A DNA stretch of 64,000 nt, from positions 2,108,001 to 2,172,000 of the forward strand of contig NZ_CP135079.1 in assembly GCF_032121415.1 (NCBI RefSeq), in the 5' to 3' direction. The notes under the pieces are model-generated. The model was not told the DNA's origin. It saw nothing but the letters and a program-made list of their open reading frames with translations, and searched no databases. Shown one piece after another: positions 27,875 through 37,869 of the stretch. This stretch comes from Streptomyces parvus. GTDB lineage: Bacteria; Actinomycetota; Actinomycetes; Streptomycetales; Streptomycetaceae. Positions within the stretch are counted from its first letter, which is position 1. Each line of letters begins with the position of its first letter. The position numbers and the translations under genes were made by a program.

Positions 27875-28525
27875 TCAGTCGAAGATCGGGCCCTGCGTCC
27901 GGGTCCGCTTGATCTCGTAGAAGCCGGGGATGGACGCGACCAGCAGCGTGCCGTCCCAGAGCTTCGCAGCCTCCTCGCCCTTGGGGGCGGGAGTGACGAC
28001 CGGGCCGAAGAAGGCGACCTGCTCACCGTCCGCGCCGGGGACCGCGATGACCGGGGTGCCGACCTCCTGGCCGACCTTGTCGATGCCCTCCTGGTGGGAG
28101 GCGCGCAGCTCGGTGTCGTACGTGTCCTTGTCGGCGTACTCCGCGAGGTCCTCCGGCAGGCCGACGTCCTTCAGCGCGGCGGCCACGGCCTCGCGGGTGG
28201 GGCCCTCGCCGTTGTTGTGGAAGCGGGTACCGAGCGCGGTGTAGAGGGGGCCGACCACGTCGTCGCCGTGGAGCTGCTGGGCGGCGATGACGACCCGGAC
28301 CGGGCCCCAGGCCTGGTTCTCCAGCATGTCCCGGTACTCCTCGGGCAGCTCGTCCAGCTTGTCCTCGTTCAGGACGGCCAGGCTCATCACGTGCCACCGG
28401 ACCTCGACGTCGCGGACCTTCTCCACCTCCAGCATCCAGCGCGAGGTCATCCACGCCCAGGGGCAGAGCGGGTCGAACCAGAAGTCGACCGGGGTCTTGC
28501 CGTTCGCCGGGGTGTTCTCGGACAT
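27875..28525 (-). CDS. DsbA-family protein, Rv2466c-like (mycothiol-dependent reductase type)
   Basis: 216 residues, thioredoxin fold with the DsbA helical insert. The active-site region reads DFWFDPLCPWAWMTSRW: one cysteine in CPWA, where the mycobacterial Rv2466c has CPWC, so only the nucleophilic cysteine remains. A monothiol mechanism with mycothiol is plausible. GTPVIAVPGADGE supplies the cis-proline loop. ATG at 28525 has GAGAGAC upstream. In M. tuberculosis Rv2466c lies between rpiB and pepN; here pepN is divergent and adjacent, conserving half of that order. Confidence 0.85.
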   Translation of the reverse strand: MSENTPANGKTPVDFWFDPLCPWAWMTSRWMLEVEKVRDVEVRWHVMSLAVLNEDKLDELPEEYRDMLENQAWGPVRVVIAAQQLHGDDVVGPLYTALGTRFHNNGEGPTREAVAAALKDVGLPEDLAEYADKDTYDTELRASHQEGIDKVGQEVGTPVIAVPGADGEQVAFFGPVVTPAPKGEEAAKLWDGTLLVASIPGFYEIKRTRTQGPIFD

Positions 28526-28702
28526 GTCTCTCCTCTGAAGGGGCGGGTTCCACAGCGGGGCGTGGCGCACGGAGGCGTCTTCCACCTGGGGCGAGAACGT
28601 CTCCGAGGAGCGGCTCATTCCCTGGATGCCACCGCCGGAAATCGCATGCAAGGATCAATGGGTTCGAACACGACACAAGACGCGCGTCACGAAGGAGTGC
28701 CC

Positions 28703-31294
28703 GTGCCCGGTGAAAACCTGTCCCGCGACGAGGCCCAGACGAGGGCCGAGCTGCTGACCGTCGACGGATACGAGGTCGCTCTCGACCTGCGGTCCGCCGT
28801 CGGTGAGCCCGAGGGGACCGGCGGGGACGGCGGTCCGCTGACGTTCCGGTCACTCACCACGATCCGGTTCCGCTCCGCCCGGGCCGGCGCCTCGACCTTC
28901 GCCGACCTGGTCGCGCCGGGTGTGGACGCCGTGACGCTGAACGGGACGGCCCTGGACCCGGCGGTCGTGTTCGACGGTGCCCGGGTGGCCCTGGACGGGC
29001 TCCTGGAGGGCGAGAACGTCCTCGTGGTCGACGCCCGCTGCGCGTACAGCAGGACCGGCGAGGGCATGCACCGCTTCGTCGACCCGGAGGACGGCGAGGT
29101 CTACCTCTACACGCAGTACGAGCCGGCCGACGCCCGCCGCGTCTTCGCCAACTTCGAGCAGCCCGACCTCAAGGCCCCCTACCGCTTCCGGGTCACCGCT
29201 CCCGAGGGCTGGCGGGTCTGGTCCAACGGGGCCGAGGAGTCCCACGAGGGCGGGGTGTGGACCTTCGCCGAGACGAAGCCGATCTCCACGTACATCACGG
29301 CCGTCGTCGCCGGTCCGTACCACTACGTCAGCGACCACTACAGCCGTACGTTCGACGACGGCACCACCCTGGACATCCCGCTCGGCGCGATGTGCCGCAA
29401 GGGGCTCGCCAAGCACTTCGACGCGGACGACGTCTTCCTGATCACCAAGCAGGGCCTGGACTTCTTCCACGACCACTTCGACTACCCGTACCCCTTCGGC
29501 AAGTACGACCAGGCGTTCGTGCCGGAGTACAACCTCGGGGCCATGGAGAACCCGGGCATGGTCACCTTCCGCGAGGAGTACATCTACCGCGGCAAGGTCA
29601 CGTCGGCGGCCTACGAGCGGCGGGCCAACGTCATCCTGCACGAGATGGCGCACATGTGGTTCGGCGACCTGGTCACCATGGAGTGGTGGGACGACCTGTG
29701 GCTGAAGGAGTCCTTCGCGGACTTCATGGGCTCCTTCTCGATGGTCGAGGCGACCCGGTTCACCCATGGCTGGATCACCTTCGCCAACAACCGCAAGGCC
29801 TGGGCCTACCGCGCCGACCAGCTGCCCTCCACGCACCCCGTCACGGCCGACATCCGTGACCTGGAGGACGCCAAGCTGAACTTCGACGGGATCACGTACG
29901 CCAAGGGCGCCTCCGTGCTGAAGCAGCTGGTGGCGTACGTGGGGCGCGACGCGTTCCTCGAAGGCGCCCGGCGCTACTTCAAGCAGCACGCCTACGGGAA
30001 CACCCGGCTCGGGGACCTGTTGTCCGTGCTCGCCGAGACCTCCGGGCGGGACATGACCGCCTGGTCGCGCTCCTGGCTGCAGACGGCGGGCGTCAACGTA
30101 CTCACCCCGGTGCCCGCCTACGACGGGGCGGGCGTCCTCACCGAACTGGCCGTCGTCCAGGAGGCCGCCGCCTCCCACCCCGAGCTGCGCCCGCACCGCG
30201 TCGCGGTCGGCCTGTACCGGCGTACGCCGGAGGGCGAGCTGACCCGGTACGCGCGCGCCGAGGTGGACGTGGCCGGCGAGCGGACCGTGGTGGAGGCGCT
30301 GGCCGGCTCCGAGCGGCCCGATCTGATCCTGGTCAACGACGACGACCTCACGTACTGCAAGGTCCGCTTCGACGAGGGTTCGCTGGCCACGCTCCGCGAC
30401 CACCTGGGCGAGATCACCGACCCGCTGGCCCGTGCCCTGTGCTGGTCGGCCCTGTGGGGCCTGACCCGGGACGCCGTTCTCCCGGCCCGTGACTTCGTCG
30501 CGCTGGTGCTGGCGTTCGCCGGCCGCGAGAGCGACATCGGCGTGCTCCAGATGCTGCACGCCTGGGTGCAGTCCGCGCTGGTCGACTACGCGGCTCCCGA
30601 CTGGCGCGAGGAGGGCGGCCGGGCGCTGGCCGAGGGCGCGCTGCGCGAGCTGAGGGCCGCCGAGCCGGGCAGCCAGCACCAACTGGCCTGGGCCCGCTTC
30701 TTCGCGGCGGTCGCCTCGTCCGAGGAGGACTTCCGGCTGCTGGGCGGGCTGCTGGACGGCACGGCACGGATCGACGGTCTCGACGTCGAGCAGGAGCTGC
30801 GCTGGGCCTTCCTCTCCCCGCTGGCCTCGCACGGGGCGGCGGACGAGGAGGCGATCGATGCCGAACTGGCCCGCGACGACACGGCGTCCGGCAAGCGTCA
30901 CCACGTACGGTGTCTTGCCTCGCGGCCGTCGGAAGCGGTGAAGGCACAGGCGTGGGCGGCGGTCGTGGAGTCGGACAAGCTGTCCAACGCGCTGGTCGAG
31001 GCGACCATCGCGGGCTTCGGTCAGCCTTCGCAGCGGGAGCTGCTGGCCCCGTACGCCAAGCGCTACTTCGAGGTGATCGAGCGGATCTGGGCGGAGCGGT
31101 CCATCCAGATCGGTATGCATGTGGTGCGGGGGATGTTCCCGGGTCTCCAGGACAGTCCCGCGACCCTCGCGGCGACCGACGCCTGGCTCGGCGAGCACGA
31201 GGACGCGGCCCCGGCGCTGCGGCGGCTGGTGCTGGAGGCCCGGGACGATCTCGCGCGGGCGCTGCGCGGGCAGGAATGCGACCGGGCCGCGTGA
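28703..31294 (+). CDS. pepN: Aminopeptidase N (M1 family), first copy
   Basis: 863-residue zinc aminopeptidase that removes N-terminal residues from cytoplasmic peptides. Substrate-recognition motif GAMEN is at residues 279-283, zinc site HEMAH at 313-317, and the third ligand Glu336 in LWLKESF (HEXXH-18-E). The C-terminal half is the helical ERAP-type domain. Start is GTG 28703, five bases after GAAGGAG and matching the second copy (VPGxNLxRxEAQ). A second, similar gene lies 6.5 kb downstream. The position next to an Rv2466c homologue marks this copy as the counterpart of mycobacterial pepN. Confidence 0.95.
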   Translation: MPGENLSRDEAQTRAELLTVDGYEVALDLRSAVGEPEGTGGDGGPLTFRSLTTIRFRSARAGASTFADLVAPGVDAVTLNGTALDPAVVFDGARVALDGLLEGENVLVVDARCAYSRTGEGMHRFVDPEDGEVYLYTQYEPADARRVFANFEQPDLKAPYRFRVTAPEGWRVWSNGAEESHEGGVWTFAETKPISTYITAVVAGPYHYVSDHYSRTFDDGTTLDIPLGAMCRKGLAKHFDADDVFLITKQGLDFFHDHFDYPYPFGKYDQAFVPEYNLGAMENPGMVTFREEYIYRGKVTSAAYERRANVILHEMAHMWFGDLVTMEWWDDLWLKESFADFMGSFSMVEATRFTHGWITFANNRKAWAYRADQLPSTHPVTADIRDLEDAKLNFDGITYAKGASVLKQLVAYVGRDAFLEGARRYFKQHAYGNTRLGDLLSVLAETSGRDMTAWSRSWLQTAGVNVLTPVPAYDGAGVLTELAVVQEAAASHPELRPHRVAVGLYRRTPEGELTRYARAEVDVAGERTVVEALAGSERPDLILVNDDDLTYCKVRFDEGSLATLRDHLGEITDPLARALCWSALWGLTRDAVLPARDFVALVLAFAGRESDIGVLQMLHAWVQSALVDYAAPDWREEGGRALAEGALRELRAAEPGSQHQLAWARFFAAVASSEEDFRLLGGLLDGTARIDGLDVEQELRWAFLSPLASHGAADEEAIDAELARDDTASGKRHHVRCLASRPSEAVKAQAWAAVVESDKLSNALVEATIAGFGQPSQRELLAPYAKRYFEVIERIWAERSIQIGMHVVRGMFPGLQDSPATLAATDAWLGEHEDAAPALRRLVLEARDDLARALRGQECDRAA

Positions 31295-31508
31295 CCCGAG
31301 GGGCGTGACCGAGGGGCGCTCGGGTACGGCGTGCGTGCGGCGCGAAAGCGGCGCTCGTACATCCGCCCGGGACGCCCCTCCCCGATTCCCGGCGCGACGG
31401 CCCTTTTCGGTTGTCGAACGTCCGTACTTCAGGACGGCGCTGTCCGGGAATGTCGACGGGTGTGTAACAGGGGTTAGGGCCCCCTCCGCGGGCGGGAAAC
31501 CCCGGGAC

Positions 31509-32576
31509 ATGACCCAGAACACCCCGCTCTCCGCCCGCCTCCCGCGTCTCCCCCTGCACCCCGATGATGTGACGCTGCGTGTCCTGTCCGCCGCACAGTT
31601 GAGGGCGCGGGGCGTGACCGCCGCGCAGACGTCGGCCCAGTGTCTGCCGGGCGGTCCCTGGCAGCACCTGCTGCCGGGGGTCTATCTGCTCCACCCGGGC
31701 CCGCCCACCGGCCAGGAGCGGCTGCACGGGGCGCTGCTGTACGCGGGGCGGCCGCCGGCCTCCGTACGGCGCGCCGCCGCGGGCCCGTCGGACGGGGGGT
31801 ACGGGGAGGCGATGGTCACCGGGGTCGCCGCGCTCGCGCTGCACGGTTTCCTTTCGGTCGGGGAGCTGGGCGCGCTGCACCGGATCGACGTGCTGGTCCC
31901 CCGCACCCGGCGGCTGCGGTCCACCCGGTTCGTGGAGGTGCTGCGGACCGCCTCGATGCCGGGCCCGGTGCGGGTGGGCGAGGTGCCCGTCGCCCCGGTG
32001 GAGCGGGCGCTCGCGGACGCGGTGGCATCCACGTCCGACGCGGCGGACGTCCGGCGGCTGCTGACCGAGGCGGTACGCGACGGGCACTGCGAACCTGGTT
32101 CCGTGGTACGCGAGTTGAGCGAGGCGAAGCTGCTGGGGCGGCCCGCCGTGGTGGGCGCGGTGGACGCGCTGCTGGCCGAGGGGCGGGTGGTGGCGGAGGC
32201 GCGGCTGTACGCGATGGTGCGCGAGCACGGGCTGCCGGAGCCGGTGTGGAACGTGGAGCTGCGGCTGCCGGGCGGGCCGAGTCTCGGCGGGGTCGACGCC
32301 TACTGGCCCGATCACGCGGTGGCGGTGGAGCTGGACTCCCGGGCGCCCAGGCACGGCGTGCCCGGCCGGAGGGGCGGCCGGGTCCAGGAGGACCCGCAGT
32401 GGTCCGCGTACGCCGCGAAGCGGGAGCATCTGGAGCGGCTCGGGGTCACGGTCGTCCACCTCACGCCGAGGAAGCTGCGCGAGGCTCCGGACCAGCAGGC
32501 GACGGTCGTACGGACGGCGCTGATGGCGGCGGCGGACCGGGAGCCGGCGGCGTATGTGAGGGTGCTGCCGCGTTGA
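31509..32576 (+). CDS. AbiEi antitoxin-like / DUF559-like protein, orphan
   Basis: 355 residues. The N-terminal two thirds resemble AbiEi-type antitoxin proteins: a winged-helix-like start (LSAAQLRARGVTAAQ, then QHLLPGVYLLHPGP), MVTGVAALALHGFL, and the RIDVLVPRTRR and VPVAPVERALADAVA segments. The C-terminal 100 residues look like a Vsr/DUF559 nuclease-like fold, with GGVDAYWPDHAVAVELDS and the closing VTVVHLTPRKLRE. The usual AbiEii nucleotidyltransferase partner is absent on either side. The start ATG at 31509 has a weak ribosome site. Function unknown; such orphans are common in actinobacteria. Confidence 0.7.
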   Translation: MTQNTPLSARLPRLPLHPDDVTLRVLSAAQLRARGVTAAQTSAQCLPGGPWQHLLPGVYLLHPGPPTGQERLHGALLYAGRPPASVRRAAAGPSDGGYGEAMVTGVAALALHGFLSVGELGALHRIDVLVPRTRRLRSTRFVEVLRTASMPGPVRVGEVPVAPVERALADAVASTSDAADVRRLLTEAVRDGHCEPGSVVRELSEAKLLGRPAVVGAVDALLAEGRVVAEARLYAMVREHGLPEPVWNVELRLPGGPSLGGVDAYWPDHAVAVELDSRAPRHGVPGRRGGRVQEDPQWSAYAAKREHLERLGVTVVHLTPRKLREAPDQQATVVRTALMAAADREPAAYVRVLPR

Positions 32577-32637
32577 ACCGGGGGCGGCGATGGATCCGGA
32601 CGGCGGATCCGGGGAGCCCGACCCCGCCCGCCCGGCC

Positions 32638-32712
32638 CGGATCACGGAGATCACCGGTGCGGATCACAGAGATCACCGGTCCGGACCACCGGCACCGCTG
32701 GTCCGGACCACC
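32638..32712. repeat. Decaying 22-base tandem repeat
   Basis: Four successive 22-base steps each begin CGGAYCAC: units start at 32638, 32660, 32682 and 32704. Units 1 and 2 differ at two positions; unit 3 keeps the start and the closing GGTC; unit 4 keeps only CGGACCACC. The palindrome GGTCCGGACC occurs twice, 22 bases apart (32678 and 32700). The array fills part of the 340-base gap before the secreted protease. Confidence 0.7.
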
Positions 32713-32842
32713 CGCCCCGCCACTCGTGTCCTCAGGCGCCACCGGCGTACCGTTTGGCCCCATTTCTCCCTCGTGGCATATCGCGCCCCATGGCGGATCT
32801 ATGCCATGTCCCTGACTCGTCTCCGTCAACTCTCCACAAACC

Positions 32843-32860
32843 CCTGTCATTTACGACAGG
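32843..32860. promoter_or_regulatory. Inverted repeat upstream of the secreted protease
   Basis: CCTGTC-N6-GACAGG, perfect, centred 66 bases before the protease start. A second, wider inverted repeat (TGGCATA with TATGCCA, about 32777-32807) lies just upstream. These are candidate operators; the rest of the gap 32577-32917 holds the 22-base array and no gene. Confidence 0.4.
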
Positions 32861-32917
32861 CTGAGCGGTCATCCGGTACCGAATTCCGGACTCTCTCTTT
32901 CAATTACAGGGATGCTG

Positions 32918-35900
32918 ATGACCAAGGAATCCCCCAGCTCCATACCCGGGGCGAGACGCGCGGCTCGTATCGCGGCCGCTGCCGGTCTGGCTGCCGCGCT
33001 GGCCGCCTCCGGCGCCGCACCGGCCCTCGCCGTCGACGACCCGGCACCGGCACCCGTCAAACCGGCCGCCACCAGCGACCGGGGCGACAAGCTCGGCAAG
33101 GCCGACGCCGATGTTCTGGCGAAGGCCGAGGCCAAGGGCGAGAAGAGCATCACCATGATGGTCGCCACCACCCCCGGGGCGACCGAGCAGGTCAGCAAGC
33201 AGCTGGACGCCGTCGAGGGCTCCGTGCTCGGCCAGACCTACGACAAGCTCGGCTACGTCCGGGCGACGGTCCCGACGAGGAGCGCCGAGTCCACCATCAA
33301 GGCGGCCTCCAAGCTCTCCTCCGTCCTCGGCATCGATCTCAAGCAGGAGATCAAGCTGGACGACCCGACGCCCAAGGGCGACCGGGCCGCCGGGTCCAAG
33401 CAGACCAAGGCCACGGGCAGTTACGCGGCGCCGGGCAAGAAGACCCCGGCGAAGAACCCGTACAACCCGTCGTTCGAGACCGGCGCGGTCGACTTCGTCG
33501 CGAAGAACCCGAAGGCCGACGGCCGCGGGATCACCATCGGCATCCTGGACTCCGGCGTCGACCTCGGCCACCCGGCCCTGAAGAAGACCACCACCGGCGA
33601 GCGCAAGATCGTCGACTGGGTGACCGCCACCGACCCGGTGAGCGACGGCGACGGCACCTGGCTGCGGATGACCGAGTCCGTCAGCGGCCCGACGTTCACG
33701 TCCGGCGGCACGACGTACGCGGCCCCCGCGGGCAGCTACAAGTTCGCCACGTTCGCCGAGTCGGCCACCACCGGCGGCGACATGGCGGGCGACCTCAACC
33801 GCGACGGTGACACCACCGACGTCTGGGGCGTGCTGTACGACCCGGTCACCGGCACCACGCGGGTCGACCTGAACAGCAACGCGGACTTCTCCGACGACAA
33901 GGTCCTCAAGCCGTACAAGGAGAAGTTCCAGGTCTCCTACTTCGGTGAGGACGACCCGCGGACCCCCGTCGTCGAGCGCATCCCGTTCGTCGTCGAGACC
34001 CGCAAGGGCGTCACCTACAACGCGGCCGGCGCCAAGGCCGACTTCGTCAACATCGGTGTCATCGAGGGTTCGCACGGCACCCACGTCGCGGGTATCACCG
34101 CGGCCAACGGGCTGTTCGGCGGCGAGATGAACGGTGCCGCCCCCGGTGCCAAGATCGTCTCCTCGCGCGCCTGCACCTGGTCCGGCGGCTGCACCAACAT
34201 CGCGCTGACCGAGGGCATGATCGACCTCGTCGTCAACCGCGGTGTCGACATCGTCAACATGTCGATCGGCGGCCTGCCGCCGCTGAACGACGGCAACAAC
34301 GCGCGCGCCGAGCTGTACAAGCGGCTCGTCGACATCTACGGCGTGCAGCTGGTCATCTCGGCCGGCAACAGCGGCCCGGGTCTCAACACGATCGGCGACC
34401 CGTCGCTCGCCGACCACGTGATCTCGGTGGGCGCGTCGATCTCCAAGGAGACGTGGGCGGCCAACTACGGCTCCAACGTCACCAAGAAGTACGACATGAT
34501 GCCCTTCTCCTCGCGCGGTCCGCGTGAGGACGGCGGCTTCACGCCGATCATCTCGGCGCCGGGTGCGTCCATCAACACCACCCAGACCTGGGCGCCGGGC
34601 GGTCCGGTCAAGGAGGCGGGTTACGACCTGCCGGCCGGCTACTCCATGCTCCAGGGCACCTCGATGGCCTCCCCGCAGGCCGCTGGCGCTGCCGCGCTGC
34701 TGCTGTCGAAGGCGAAGCAGACGGGCATCGAGCTTCCCCCGGCCGACCTGCGTGTGGCGCTGACCAGCACCGCGGGCCACATCGCGGACGTGCCCGCGCA
34801 CGTCCAGGGCTCCGGGCTGATCGACATCGTCAAGGCCTGGAAGCAGATCTCCAAGCAGGGCAAGCCCGCGCACGAGTTCTCGGTGAAGGCCCCGGTCGAC
34901 ACCGCGATCGACTTCGCGCTCAAGGACCCGGGCTTCGGCACCGGCCTCTACGACCGCGAGGGCGGCCTGAAGGTCGGCGAGTCCAAGGTCTACGACGTGG
35001 TCGTCACCCGCACCACGGGCCCGGACCGCGACGTCCAGCACAGGCTGACGTGGAAGAACAACGACGGCACCTTCGAGCTCAGCAGCCCCGAGTACGTCTC
35101 GCTGCCGCTCGACACGCCCGTCAAGCTGAAGGTCAGGGCCAAGGCCAAGACCGCCGGGGTGCACAGCGCCGTCCTCCAGGTCGACGACAAGAAGACCTCC
35201 GGCGTCGACCACCAGATCATGACCACGGTCGTCATCGCCCACGAGCTGCAGCAGCCCGGATACGCCTACAAGGCGTCCGGCTCGGTGCAGCGCAACGGCA
35301 CGACGTCGTACTTCGTCAACGTGCCGGAGGGCGCGAAGACCCTTGAGGTCGCCCTCAGCGCGCTGCGCTCGGGCAGCCAGACCCGGTTCATCGCCCTGCA
35401 CCCGTACGGGACGCCGGTCGACCCGACCTCCACGGTCAACTGCTACCCGAACTACGAGAACCCGGCCAACACCTGCCGCCCGGACGTGCGCTCCTACAAG
35501 GACCCGCAGCCCGGCGTGTGGGAGATCGAGGTCGAGTCGCGCCGTACGTCGCCGGTGCTGGACAACCCGTACAAGCTGGATGTCTCGCTGCTCGGCGCGA
35601 CCTTCGACCCGGCGGTGCGCACCATCGCCGAGGCGAAGATCGGTGCTCCGGCCGCGGTGGACTGGAAGGTCACCAACACCGCCGCCGCCCTCCAGGGCAG
35701 GCTCCAGGGCGGTTCGCTGGGCTCGGCCAAGGTGGACAAGCCGTCGATCTCCACGGGTCAGACCCGTGAGACCACGGTGACCATCGGTGCGGGTGTCGAG
35801 AAGCTCGACTTCGCCATCGGCGGTACGTCGGACGCCAACGCCGACCTCGACCTGTACGTCTTCCGGGGCGCCACGCAGGTCGGCAGCGGCACCACCGCCG

Positions 35901-36220
35901 GTTCCGAGGAGGCGGTCAGCCTGCTGAAGCCCGCGGCGGGCACGTACACGGTCGTCGTCGACGGTTACTCGGTCCCGGCCGGGTCGACCACGTACGACTA
36001 CCGCGACGTGTACTACGCGGCGTCGCTCGGCACGATCAAGGTCGACTCCACCAAGGTGGTGAACCTGGCCAACGGCGCGTCCGCCCAGGTCGGCGCCGAG
36101 GTCGTGGTCGCCGGGGCGGCTCCCGAAGGCCGTCAGTTCTTCGGTGAGGTCCAGCTGGTCAACGCGCGCGGCACCGCCGCGGGCACCGGCAGCGTCGTGA
36201 TCGAGAAGGTCACGCAGTAA
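32918..36220 (+). CDS. Large secreted subtilisin-family (S8) serine protease
   Basis: 1100 residues. The signal peptide (RRAARIAAAAGLAAALAASG, cleaved near PALAVDD) precedes a long prodomain. The S8 catalytic residues are Asp211 (GILDSGVDLGHP), His386 (SHGTHVAGI) and Ser582 (GTSMASPQAAG), with oxyanion Asn in ISAGNSGPG. About 175 residues separate Asp and His, much more than in subtilisin. The C-terminal 450 residues include two beta-rich regions; TSDANADLDLYVFRGATQ marks a PPC-like domain. Length and layout resemble the S. albogriseolus protease SAM-P45 as I recall it. ATG 32918 is preferred over 32912 because AGGG then has proper spacing. Confidence 0.93.
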   Translation: MTKESPSSIPGARRAARIAAAAGLAAALAASGAAPALAVDDPAPAPVKPAATSDRGDKLGKADADVLAKAEAKGEKSITMMVATTPGATEQVSKQLDAVEGSVLGQTYDKLGYVRATVPTRSAESTIKAASKLSSVLGIDLKQEIKLDDPTPKGDRAAGSKQTKATGSYAAPGKKTPAKNPYNPSFETGAVDFVAKNPKADGRGITIGILDSGVDLGHPALKKTTTGERKIVDWVTATDPVSDGDGTWLRMTESVSGPTFTSGGTTYAAPAGSYKFATFAESATTGGDMAGDLNRDGDTTDVWGVLYDPVTGTTRVDLNSNADFSDDKVLKPYKEKFQVSYFGEDDPRTPVVERIPFVVETRKGVTYNAAGAKADFVNIGVIEGSHGTHVAGITAANGLFGGEMNGAAPGAKIVSSRACTWSGGCTNIALTEGMIDLVVNRGVDIVNMSIGGLPPLNDGNNARAELYKRLVDIYGVQLVISAGNSGPGLNTIGDPSLADHVISVGASISKETWAANYGSNVTKKYDMMPFSSRGPREDGGFTPIISAPGASINTTQTWAPGGPVKEAGYDLPAGYSMLQGTSMASPQAAGAAALLLSKAKQTGIELPPADLRVALTSTAGHIADVPAHVQGSGLIDIVKAWKQISKQGKPAHEFSVKAPVDTAIDFALKDPGFGTGLYDREGGLKVGESKVYDVVVTRTTGPDRDVQHRLTWKNNDGTFELSSPEYVSLPLDTPVKLKVRAKAKTAGVHSAVLQVDDKKTSGVDHQIMTTVVIAHELQQPGYAYKASGSVQRNGTTSYFVNVPEGAKTLEVALSALRSGSQTRFIALHPYGTPVDPTSTVNCYPNYENPANTCRPDVRSYKDPQPGVWEIEVESRRTSPVLDNPYKLDVSLLGATFDPAVRTIAEAKIGAPAAVDWKVTNTAAALQGRLQGGSLGSAKVDKPSISTGQTRETTVTIGAGVEKLDFAIGGTSDANADLDLYVFRGATQVGSGTTAGSEEAVSLLKPAAGTYTVVVDGYSVPAGSTTYDYRDVYYAASLGTIKVDSTKVVNLANGASAQVGAEVVVAGAAPEGRQFFGEVQLVNARGTAAGTGSVVIEKVTQ

Positions 36221-36238
36221 CGACCCCCGCGATACGAG

Positions 36239-37503
<1,265 letters not shown>

Positions 37504-37524
37504 CCGCGGCGTCACACGTACCGC

Positions 37525-37566
37525 CGACGGGGCGGCCACCGGAGTGCGCCGGTGGCCGCCCCGTCG
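37525..37566 (+). terminator. Terminator of asd
   Basis: 18-bp perfect stem (37525-37542 with 37549-37566), 6-base loop, 21 bases after the asd stop. Confidence 0.92.
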
Positions 37567-37579
37567 TGTGCGGAGGGTT

Positions 37580-37750
37580 CAGAGCGAGATGCCGGCAAAG
37601 GGCCGCGTCGATCTCGGCCACGCGCCGACGGGGGACCTGGCCGATCTGCCGCGAGAACCGCTCCTGAGCCATCGCTCGCACCTGCTCGCACTGGGCCTCG
37701 GAGTCCTTGGCCAAGCCGGAATCGCCCGCTTGAAGGAGCACCTGGAAGGG
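37580..37750 (-). pseudogene. Remnant of a MazF/PemK-type endoribonuclease toxin gene
   Basis: Reading the minus strand gives PFQVLLQAGDSGLAKDSEAQ followed by CEQVRAMAQERFSRQIGQVP and RRRVAEIDAALCRHLAL. This is the C-terminal half of a MazF-family toxin (typical PFQVLL..DSGL..DS..Q.EQVR pattern and final DAALRxHLxL). The N-terminal half with the catalytic Arg and the RPAVVV strand is missing: upstream codons do not match. The stop is also out of frame, with TGA one frame away at 37579, suggesting a one-base loss. No mazE-like antitoxin lies nearby. It is a decayed toxin fragment squeezed between the asd terminator and pepN. Confidence 0.75.
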
Positions 37751-37869
37751 GCAGGGGCGAGAGATGGGTCCGAGGCGCGCAGCAGCTCGACAGCAGGTGC
37801 TGCCCATCGTCGAGCAGGGCCGGACATGGAAGGATGATCCGAAACGTCACCATCAAAGGAGATGACCGC

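Noticed and set aside
27494..28702. Upstream in-frame extension of the first pepN by about 400 codons
   Set aside because: The extension crosses two minus-strand genes with clear domains (GNAT and DsbA-type). The GTG at 28703 has a strong ribosome site and matches the start of the second copy.
28850..31522. Long minus-strand open frame opposite the first pepN, and similar ones opposite the second pepN and the permeases
   Set aside because: Same effect of GC-biased third codon positions; no ribosome sites, no recognisable motifs, and real zinc-peptidase or transporter motifs on the plus strand.
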